Source: Monarcha castaneiventris obscurior (lineage: Eukaryota; Chordata; Aves; Passeriformes; Monarchidae). Taken from it: a DNA stretch of 64,000 nucleotides. The stretch lies in NCBI GenBank assembly GCA_026261815.1, contig JAMPIT010000174.1:9114001-9178000 (forward strand), in the 5' to 3' direction. Position 1 is the stretch's first letter. Each line of letters starts with the position of its first letter. Below are positions 53,930-64,000 of this stretch, piece after piece. Both the position numbers and the translations under genes were made by a program. The notes below the pieces were generated by a model. The model worked only from the letters and a program-made list of their open reading frames with translations, was not told the DNA's origin and did no database searches.

Positions 53930-54079
53930 ACTATTATGCTCATTTTTGCAGATGGGGATGTTGGAACACAAAAACAGAGGCAATTTCTCATAGTCACACA
54001 CTAAATCCCTGGCAGTGCATGGGACAGAGTCCAGGGCTGCTGATTCTCTGCAGACCAGTCGACTACACCACTCAGCATG
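53930..54079 (-). mobile_element. MIR-type SINE relic, minus strand
   Basis: The plus strand reads catttttgcagatggggatg, then tagtcacacactaaatccct, ggcagtgcatgggacagagt, ccagggctgctgattctctg and gactacaccac. This follows, in order, the reverse complement of the ancient amniote MIR SINE (cattttacagatgaggaaac, ggtcacacagctagtaagtg, tcgaacccaggc, ccactac). Divergence is high, as expected for a very old insertion. Because old MIR copies usually decay beyond recognition in birds, one this readable could be under constraint. Confidence 0.72.
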
Positions 54080-57000
54080 ATTTAAAGAGATACCTTCAGT
54101 CTCAGAAGACAGCTTTGTAAAATATAATTTTGCAAAAGATTCTCGGCTGGGTTTCACATGCAGTAGATGTAAGTCCAATTTTTTCCACTCATCCTATTTC
54201 CCAGGTTTTTTACTTCACAATATGTTTTGGGATTAGCTCCTGAGAGCCTTGAGTTTCAGCCAAACATGGATTATGGATCAGATAATGCTAATTACAATTA
54301 ATAATGTGGGCAATAGTATTGTAAATTGACAAATTACTACAAAATTAATTTTTTCACTGGAAGTTGGAATGATACTACAAGAACACAAAATCCATAACTA
54401 GAGACCAAAATATGATAAGGATTAATCTTTAAAATATTTATTCTGAATGGAGTTGGATGATAAATAAATTCACCTAAAGACCCATAACTATTCAGAAACT
54501 GGAAATAAAATTTGGGATAGATTGGGCTGGGATAAGATTCGTAAGAATAACACTTATTTAATTTAAACATAGTGTGCAATTATTTCCCGTCAAGGTACGG
54601 CCTTCATGTTCAGAGAAGATTTGAAGGCTATACTTCTGGGAAGTATTTACTGGTGCTCTCAGTCTAAAAGCAACTGTTTTCATTGACTTTTGCTTTTTCA
54701 ATTCTTATGATTATTTGTTTAACAGACTAGAACCTGGAGTTCACATATTTTCCTATAAAGGAGCATCCTTCTCACTAGGCTAAAAAATTACCCATACTCT
54801 GTATTTTTTGCTGATTGGCTGTGCACAAAATGGCAGGGATTAAGCACAGGAGGGATTAAGAAAGCAATGATGTGTGAAGGTTTGGTGTATAAACCTGTAA
54901 CTGGGGAAACCTCTGCCCACACCAAAACTATAATAATTATGATGGACATGATAAACAAAACATCCATTTTACGTTTAGTGTCTTACACTACAGTGTTCAG
55001 GATTTACTGGAACAAGTAGATACATAAATATGTGCCATTTCTATGCTCACATCAGCTTTTTTGTTATTTTTCTCACTGTAGGAGCTAGCAGTCACAAAGA
55101 TCTTCATGGATGATAAGGCTGAGTTAGAATATATGAAGAAAAGTAATTATGAAAATTTAGTGATTCACTGCACTGTTCCTGAAAACTGTTCCTTCTGATC
55201 ACAGAGTAGAAATTATATCAGTAAAAATTTGAAAACGGCAAATTTTTGTGCTATGTCAAAATTTTCAAATTGACCTCTGAAATAAACGTTCTCAGAGAAA
55301 GTGTGAGTTTCTAAGTGCTGCATCACAATATTTTAAAAAGTATTATTTTGCATAACTAGTTACATGAAAAATTATAAACTGCTTATAGCCATTATGTGAG
55401 CAGAAAAATGTAACTTCTAAATTATATGTTCAGTTATTTTCTCCAATACCATTAGATATTTGGTGACTACATGGTAATAATTTCTCAGCCCTAGTTACTT
55501 TATATTGTTTGAATTTATTACACTGGAATCTGTTTGTCCAAATGAGCACTAAAAGCAAATGAAGCCAGAAGGGACAACGATGCTCTTTGTAATAGACTGT
55601 CCAAAGAGCAAGTGATATATTGTGTTGATTCTGATCCTAAAATAGCTGAAAACTTTCAATATTTAGAACCGACACTTCAAAAAGACAAGTTCTGATCTTT
55701 AAGTTCATTCTCCTAATTTAAAGAAAATGGTAGGCAACATCATTATTGTGGACATGTTTCAACCAAGATTTATGCTTGTTCAAATTTCTTCCTTCACCCT
55801 TTCCCCAGACTATTATGACAATTATGTTACTTTCTAAAATCCCTGTAAAATATAATGCGATTCACTTTTTATAATTTGCAGTGAAATACTGACTTTCATA
55901 AATCTTTTAATGATGCTATTATGTATGTACTGATGCTTGGTGCAAGTAAAAACCATTGCATGTGTGCTGGATATAAAAACTGTAAATTTGAGCAAGGGTG
56001 ACCAGCATGTTTAACAACCTCTTGCACATCAACATCAGAAAACACTGAATGATGCAACAGACAGCAATGCCTTTGTGGCAATTTTTTTTAGCTCATCTGG
56101 GATCCTTAACTATTGAAATGTTCTATTCCTGGCTCAGAGGCATCATAAGTACACAACACCACAGAATGTTTCAAACCAGCAATCCTGGTGGATGCTTTGA
56201 AAGCATAGTACAAACATGGCATTTCACTTCTTTTCAGTATCAGACTGATGTAAGAAAGCACCAGTCAACAAACAGCAGAGATTTTGGAGAATGGCAGGTG
56301 ACCAAGGAAACTATGACAACAGTATTATAATAAATTCATCTCTCGAAGGGCTTCTTGGATTGTTAGTGTAGCATGTAAAATATGGAAAAAACTCCCCACA
56401 TTTTCAGACCAAAATGATGGTGTATTAAGCTGGGCTCACTGCCCCACTAATGCTGTTACACAGCTCCAGGAGCAGACTGACGAGCAGCCAGACTGGAGTC
56501 TGAACAGAGCAGACACCCAAATATACACACATCCAATTTTGTGCATCTACAGGCACGCACTGCTTTGCAGGTCTCACTCTGGAACATGTAGACATATGAG
56601 GCATGATTTCATAATTCAGAGGATGTTTTTACGGTATTATCTTTTTAACACTGACATAGTTTTTTCCTTTTGCAGAAATAACAAGCTAGCAGAAAATGGC
56701 TCTAAAACAAAGAGAAAACCAAACCAAAAGAAAAAATGAATTTTAGTAAGGCAGTGACTGAGTCTGTACTATCTTACTGCAGAATATATTAAAGGTGCAA
56801 CATTGCATTACCATCTTTAAAACCTTAAATAACCTCAGCTAGAAATAGCACTTCACTTTTTTCAGTCTTTTTTTTTTTTTTTTTATGAGAAACCATGCTG
56901 GAAAACTACCTGGCTTAAAGAGTTTGAACTCAATAGTTTTAAACTTCTTTGATAAAAGAACATAGAAAAAGCCAACAAAAAAAATAAGATCCTGCCAGGG

Positions 57001-60000
57001 TATCTGATGCTAACATCTCCATGATTCAGTTTCTCAGAAGACAGAAATCTACCTGATTTTTCTCTTTAAACTAAATTCAGCTGGATTTCCTCAAGTACAC
57101 TTAAAGCCTTAAGTGTGACTCACTTCAATTTAGGATCTAGAGAGAAAGGAGAAATAATTGGTCTTGGAGAAAAAAAAAAAAAGGGAAACTGCAATGCAGA
57201 AAATCAGCAGTTATAAAGTGGGAGTTTCAGCCCCTGATACTCTGGAGGGGAGGTCAGAAAAGAAGAAAAGTATGAATGATCACATGAATGAAAGCAGGGA
57301 TGGTACCTCTTGCTTACAGCCAGGTCTGGTGAGACTCAGATCTAATCAATTACTGTGGCATCACTCTCTGATCAAGCAAAGGAAAACAGAAACTGTCCAG
57401 GAAACTCGTCATATGAAGAAATATGTCCATTTTATGAAGGCCATATTCACACTCACACAGGTTGCAACTGTATTTCAAAGCAACTACTGTTCTGTCAAAT
57501 TCTGTGGCAATTGTGATAATTAAAATGTGTGCCCAGAACCCAGGTGGTTCTCCTGGCTATGCTGCAGGCAAACAGAACATTCCTGGGTAGGACATCAGCC
57601 TGGAAGACAAACTGCCCATGGAGCTGCTTTCTAGTGGCTTCAGAGCAGGACCCTTATGTTGTGGGCAGTGCTGGCCACAATGATTGTCACCAAACTGCTG
57701 GAAAACTCCCCTCATAAACCTCCTTCTACTTTGAACTTCTGATAGAAAATTGAAATCAAAGTGGTCCAGCTATTTCCTAGAAAAGGCTCAGAAAAATATA
57801 TTTGGGACAACGATAAAAAAATCAATAGATCTTGATTTTGAAATGCTATAAGAAAGTTTCTTCTTAGGAACAGAACTTAAAGAGAATGTTTTTATGTCAA
57901 GCATGAAAAGGGCTGTTTGTAAACTCAAAAAAATCACTCAATGTTTCAAAACGTGGTCAGGTAAAATTCCTGCAGATCATGTCCTTTCTGAGCATGCACA
58001 AATGTGTCAGCTGATGAGATAGAAATGTGCACTTTCTTATCACAACTGTACTGCACACATATCTGCATGAGATAACAGAGGGGTAAGTGACAATATCAGA
58101 CTTTGCAAGTACTTGTTCTTTCCAAGATCATGTAATCCAAGATACTTGAATTTCCCCACTGCTCGTCTGCTGGGAGCATGTGTGTGCTATAGCCTATCCA
58201 GCCCCCTGCTAGAAGCAGACCCTATGGACTTTACAGAGCAGTCTACAGCCACAACCCATCCACTCTGCTGTTTTCTTACATGAGGGAAAGGCTGTTATTG
58301 AAGCTGCTCTTTGCAAAATTGCAGATGAACCACATGAACAGAAATATTTCCGTGTCTTCCCCCCGACATTTTTTTTTTTAGTTTTCAATAAAATATATAG
58401 AAATTAATACTAAAATTTTATAATTAAAGATGAAAATCTAAGATGGGTTCCAGAGTCTTAAACTCAGCACCCAAACAATGAACACCACCAAACTGCAGTG
58501 TAAGAATGCAGGTCTTCAGAGCTACATTCAGCAAGAGCAAGTTAAACCAAGGTTCAAACTACCCCACTTGGCCTCCAATTCCTGCAATTCCTTTCACCAA
58601 GCACTTCGCAAAAGAAGCAAAACCACCCCACAGCCACAAGTCTCTTCTACAGAGCTCTGGCCCATGCCAGAGTACACAAAGGTCTGTCCTCTGTATACAA
58701 GGAAGTAAGAGCCTAAGTGAAATATACTCATACCCATGTAACAAAAAGACAACACCACAGTCTACATGAACAAAAACTGAAATCACACAAGGAACCTGAA
58801 TTTTAATGTGCTTGGATTTTCAGGAGTATGTTTCTATCATCTCAACAGCATTATTTAACTGTCTCTTTTTCTTTTTGTGTGTTCATGTGTTGAAATATAT
58901 TATCTAGGCCGAAGTTCTGTCTCCACATGTATAATAAGATTCAGGAAGACAATTACCACATGGCAATTGTTTCATACCTGAGGTTTATTTCAATATACAT
59001 GTCACACTGATATGATCACAGAAAAAACAACATACTTATAAAACCCCTAGTTTTCCTCAAAGCTCAAATGGAATGAGGAGTGAGATTAACATTTTAGTTT
59101 CTGGTTTTGATTACTTGGTGGCATAACAATAGTACTGTAAATTAATACATATATATACAGAAAGATGGAAGTAACATTAGTCTGAGCAAAGACACACATT
59201 TTCAAGGTACCTAGAAGACCTGAAGTGTCTCTGAAGAGACAAGAATATGGATTCACAAAAACAATGCAGCTGTATATTCCTATTCACAGTGACAGAAAAG
59301 GAAACTGAACAACTTAATCACTTGTATATTAAAATTGGAAATTCAGGTTTAAACAGACTTAAACCAGTCTAAACTACCACACTACTACAGAGTAGTTGAA
59401 ACAGGTAAATAAAATTAAAAAGCAGATAGTGGATTATAACTAGAGATTCCATCTGATAATAAACCCAACAGCTAAATAATAAGGTTTTACTGATTCTTTT
59501 ACCTGAGATCCACAAAAGGTGATCTGACCCTGAGTAGAAATACTATTAATCTCATTCGGCATATGCTTAGCAGTTATGTAGCAGCAACATTCCAACAATG
59601 TAAGTATAGTTAGCAAATCTAGTATATATGTAGCTCCACTCATCAATTATTTTAATGTTTAATACTATTCTGGCTTCTTTTCTGATACTGAAGAAATTTA
59701 TAGGCTGAAATAGTGATTTCACAGTACAGTTAGCTAATAAATTTTTCTTCTTGATATCGTATTTACTTCTCAGCTGGATAGGTGTAATAAGTATACAGTT
59801 GTTACAACAGTTTCCACAGCATTAATGAGACAGTTTCCCTTGAGCTCACACAGTAATATTTGTGGTTTTAGAACTTTTTATAGAAAGAGTTTTAGTTTAT
59901 ATTTTTGCAGAGGTTAGGAAAATCACTATGAAGAAAATCAAAACACCAAATACTTTGGACAACAAAAGGTTTTTTCTTGCCATCTTATCTAGGCACATGG

Positions 60001-61595
60001 AGAAGAGCTACCCCAAGTGCAGCAGAACTTGTGGTTACTGGCACATTTACTTGGTTTGGAAGTTGATCAGAACTTCAGTGAAAGCTTCATAAGACTTTTC
60101 TCTAACAAAAATTACTAGGAAATCTGTCTCAGGCAAAATGTAATATTCTCAAACCCACACCAGTTGTACTTACAGTGTAGTGTAGTGTAAGAGCATGCTT
60201 CAGGCAAGGTCTGAGACTGAATTCACCAGCCAGCCATTTTCTTGCCTTCAGAAATGCTCTAAATGACTGCTCTGAGGCAGCTCAGGTGTTACTTCCCTAA
60301 GTGGGAGCTTTAGACACATCTTGTGCTTTTGAGTATTGTTGATGTTGTAACCCTTAGGAACAAGACTTAAGAACAGGTTCAGGAGGTCTCCAGCTGTACA
60401 GGAGCCTCCAGCCATGCCTGGCAGTCCAAGCCAGCCTGGGTAGGCTGCACTGCACACTGTCTATCCTTGGAAGATAAGATAATCCTCCTTCTGTTCCATT
60501 ACTCCTGCCTCTCTTCTGTGTACACTTGAAAGGGGGAGACCAGCACCATGGCATCCACTATTATATTTCATCTGGGAAAAAACTCTCCTGGGAACCACTG
60601 ACTGGCACTCAGCTGCTGTGCAGCTCATCAGCTCTGGCAAGGGCACTTAGCCTGAGGAAACACCACTGCTGCAGGTGCCCGCTTCCAACCTTCCTCCCAT
60701 CAGCACCATTGCCTCCTATAAGCATTGGAAATATTTCTAGAAATATCCTCAGAGGCTGGACTGGGAGCCACTCCAGGGCTCCTGCCCCTGAAACACCCAA
60801 GCCCATCAATGAACCACTGCAAACTCAGCTGGCAGGTAGAGGAGAGATAAAGCTCTCATAGTTGCTTCTTCCAGCTTCTGTGTGCTGCAGGAGATTAAAT
60901 AGGCAAACACTTCTTCCTACACAATGCAATGGGTGTACAAATAACTTGAAAGATTGCCTGAAGTCCAGGGCAGTAATGCAGGCCAGATGTAGACAAGGCC
61001 ATTGATTCTCAAGTCAGGAAATGTAATTATTATTAAATAAAAAGGTAGAGTCAAATTAATTCTGCACAAAGGGAGGTTGAAAAGATCAGAAATGTTTTAA
61101 ATGGGAGTTGTTTTACAGATATATATACAGAAAATAAATTGAACATAGTTATCTTCTGCCCATTCAAATAGGAAACCTAAAGCCAGTGAATGTAAGTAAC
61201 AAATAATTTTTTTCTATAAGACGTGATTAACTCAGCACCACGGAGTATCACCAAGACTTAACAGGATTTAAAACAAGTTTAGTAATTTATAAGTATAATG
61301 AATATTTCTGATAATAACTGAGGGAAAAATGTCCTTCAGATTGAGGTCCTATCACAAGCTCATGAAAGTTAAGAGGATACTTCCTCTAATTCAAATTAAA
61401 CTTTAATTGCCACTCCTGGGCTTCCTGCACTTCTCTCTGAAGCACCTGACATTGTTAGTGTTGATCAGCAACATGAGTGCCTATGCTCATAGCACGACAT
61501 CCTGCAGAGCCAGACCACTGACCTAAAGCCTCCACAGGTTTCTGTATAAGTGCTGTGATTTCTACTGCAAGAAATAGCCACTAAGATAAGATAAC

Positions 61596-61625
61596 TCTGT
61601 GTGTCTGTGTCTGTGTCTGTGTGTT
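61596..61625. repeat. (TGTGTC)n short tandem repeat
   Basis: About four to five copies of a TGTGTC/TCTGTG unit span 30 bases, ending in TGTGTGTTAA. Confidence 0.9.
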
Positions 61626-64000
61626 AACCCCGTGATTTGGCAGCATGTTGTGGATTGTCTGCATCACTCTTTTGCTGGTGGACTCTCCCTTCCAAGCTGC
61701 AAAAAGAATATTCACCAGTATCGCCCTAACAGTCACAGCAAAATGTGAAAACCAGAAAGGCAGCATACAGGGAGGCAATAAATACAAATAAAACAAAAGA
61801 CAGAATTGTGGGGCTGAGTTTCATAGATATGCTGTTGTCAGATTGTCCCAAATGATTGTCTTTAACAGCAAGAGTGCAATGGAAATCATCTTTTCATTTT
61901 CAGAATAAATTACAGACAAACCAGGACATGCAGTTGAAAGGGTTCTATAGCTGAGTATTTGTTGTGTACTCAGTTTTAAAATCACATTGACGTCTCTCCC
62001 TGATGGCTGTCCTTTGCGAGTGACAGAAATTATATTCCAGAATCTTTTCTTCAAACAAAATGTATATATAATAGTTCAATCACTTGACTGGTTACTAGTA
62101 TTCTTATGACAATGTGAATGCCCACTATTCAGTAGAATTCCCACCTGGGAAAAGGGAAGGCTCACTGCTACTCCAAATTTCTCCTACCATTTCAGTAGAT
62201 TAGCATTATTCTTTTCACTTCCTATTATAAAATGTTTCTTTATTGACATTTCATTTTACTATGTTCTAATGTACCACTAGGGTAACTTTGCCTTTCAAAA
62301 TTCAGCCAGACTGAAAATCTATTCTGTTTTGTTAATCACTAGTAAAATACATAAACCACTCAGATTCCCAGATAAATAATGTAAAAAACCAATATTATTT
62401 GTACCAATCAAATGCTTCCAAAGCAACTTTATAGTTATGACAACTAACAGATTCACAAAACACTTATGCTAAGAAGTTTGTGTGTGCCTGTTTATTTTCT
62501 CCTTTACAATGCTTTTCCAAAAACAGAATTTTAAAGATTAAAATAATTTTTCCCAAGGACAAAACAAGAAATTAGCAAATTCCAATATATCTTAGTATTT
62601 ATATTTTTGAAACAGCTCACTAGTAGCTGATGTTCATGGTTCCAGGATGTCAGAGCTTGTAATTTTATTACTTAAATAACTGCAAAACACACATCACACA
62701 TTGACTCTAAACTGAAAGTTAAAAAAGAACACCCCATTCTCAGGAAAGCAGGGCTCATACATCTTAGGATAATTTTAGCCAAACATTTTACAAGCAAGCC
62801 ATTTGAGTTTGATTTATTACATACTGCTTTACAGGAGCTGAGTAGAAACTCCAGAGACAGCCACTAATCTATTAGTGTACACACACATCTTCTCCCACAA
62901 ACTTTTACACAATTAGGCCAGGCTATAACTTTAAATATGAGTGCTCATTATCTTAGCTACACAAATCTTTAGTTAATTTTCATACACTATTACAGAATAT
63001 GGGTCAACCTCATTATTTCCTGTCTACTGAGGATAATTCCTCTTCCTGCACTCATAAAAGCTGAATGTCGTAACCTATGAATTAAAATACTTGCCTTGTA
63101 TCCTAGCTTTTATTATTATTACTACTTATGCAAGTTCCACTAGAAACAGGACTTTTTGTTCTGTGCCTACCAGTTCAAAGCCCAAGGTGAAACTTCACAC
63201 TAAAAATTATATGTGATTAAACTGGAACCTGGCAGAGACACAAACCCAACATGAAGAGTTCAACTCATTAAAAAAACATCAGGCAGGCAGGTGCTCTGCA
63301 GTTCTGGTGTGACTGAGTCATTCAGCAGATGGGGGTGAATAGTAAGGGGCAGAACTGAGCTGGTGTGTATTGCCTGAGCTCTGCTGGCTTCAACAGAGCT
63401 GTCACAGTTCACATGAGAAGAGATATGAACTGAACATGAAAAAGCAGATACCTATCCATGTATGTGACTTAAAAGAGGCAAGAGGTACAATGCTGTAGGT
63501 TAAATGCCGTAACATGAGGCACAAAATTCTTCCACGACATCGTAATATTTCATGAGGTAACTCAATTTGCTAACTCAAATGCCAGACTTTTGAATTTCTG
63601 CTTTTAAAAATTTTTTTGATGTGTAGATTTTAATGTTTGGATGGAAAAAGTAAAGACTTTTTCAAACCAAAGTTTTATTAATAATCAGAAGAAAACTGGT
63701 GTTTTCTAGACATGGATGTGCAAGAATTCTCCAAGCTCTGGTACCTTTTTAGTGGAGTGTATGGTTGTATGCAGGCATTTACAGAATGAGCTTTTTAACT
63801 CCTTTACAAAAGTAAGACCTAAATGTAAAAACTAATTTTGTGCAGTTTTAGGGCCAAACATGTATTTTCCTCCATTTTTATAGGGGTTTGTCAGCTATAA
63901 CAATCCTATATACCCTCTGAGAGGGCTATTGATTTTAAGTTTTTGTCATCCTGGTAACAGCATGCATGCTTCATTTCCTCAAAGTCCAAATATTTGGGAT

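Larger units (their letters stand above)
32344..64000 (-). other. MAGI2: MAGI2 intron upstream of the 58-nt WW2 exon (partial)
   Basis: At least 31.6 kb of intron. The upstream WW1 exon (ENWEMAY, WLDPR in the family) was sought on the minus strand and not seen, so it probably lies beyond 64000. Repeats are listed separately at 34011-34562, 36531-36553, 40105-40720, 40758-41272, 41273-41930, 43470-43842, 46841-47374, 50380-50486, 51055-51580, 53930-54079 and 61596-61625. 32344-34010, 34600-40100, 42000-43460, 43850-46840, 47375-50380, 51600-53930 and 54100-64000 hold nothing else I can name. There are T-rich runs at about 38407-38430, 46245-46300 and 56866-56885. A moderately GC-rich patch at about 39240-39370 with a TATA-like motif is unclassified. 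Confidence 0.85.

Noticed and set aside
57158..57523. 121-codon plus-strand ORF starting near a poly(A) run
   Set aside because: No domain, no codon-usage or splice support; looks like chance.
32344..64000. Upstream WW1 exon of MAGI2
   Set aside because: Searched by eye for the expected WW1 peptide on the minus strand without success; it is probably beyond the window.

Overview
This window is vertebrate, almost certainly avian, nuclear DNA. It is AT-rich and nearly all intronic. It contains fragments of CR1 (chicken repeat 1) retroposons whose 3' ends look like the avian families, and several endogenous-retrovirus LTRs of types I know best from songbirds and related Neoaves. The species cannot be named from the sequence; a passerine or close neoavian is the best guess.

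The only protein-coding gene I can support is MAGI2 (S-SCAM), a synaptic and podocyte scaffold of the MAGUK family, read on the minus strand. Three canonical coding exons are recognisable, in transcript order: 32343-32286 (first part of WW domain 2), 24877-24756 (rest of WW2 plus linker) and 23319-23137 (linker end plus first part of the PDZ1 domain). Their splice sites and phases fit together, and the joined product matches the vertebrate MAGI2 protein across WW2 and PDZ1. The rest of the gene lies outside: WW1 and the guanylate-kinase-like domain would be at higher coordinates, the end of PDZ1 and the later PDZ domains at lower coordinates. I looked for those exons by eye and did not find them.

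The most interesting signal is in the short (1.4 kb) intron between the WW2 and PDZ1 exons. At 24133-24005 (minus strand) there is a 129-nt open stretch with a strong acceptor and a GTACGT donor. Both of its ends have exactly the phase needed to be included or skipped without shifting the MAGI2 frame. It would add 43 residues, basic, Ser/Pro-rich and encoded by GC-rich DNA, to the linker between WW2 and PDZ1. The canonical MAGI2 protein I know lacks this segment, so it looks like a cassette exon.

Layout: 1-23136 is intron downstream of PDZ1 exon 1, with an (ATATTT)n hexanucleotide array at 12966-13100, a GA tract at 8825-8872, and CR1 pieces at 19555-19777 and 22128-22450. 23137-24877 is the compact exon cluster. 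24878-32285 is a 7.4 kb intron with a solo LTR at 27232-27797. 32344-64000 is intron upstream of the WW2 exon, with CR1 pieces (34011-34562, 40105-40720, 50380-50486, 51055-51580), LTRs (40758-41272, 43470-43842, 46841-47374), an unclassified repeat (41273-41930), a MIR-type SINE (53930-54079) and simple repeats. No tRNA, rRNA, CRISPR or bacterial features were seen. The many short ORFs are chance or repeat-derived.
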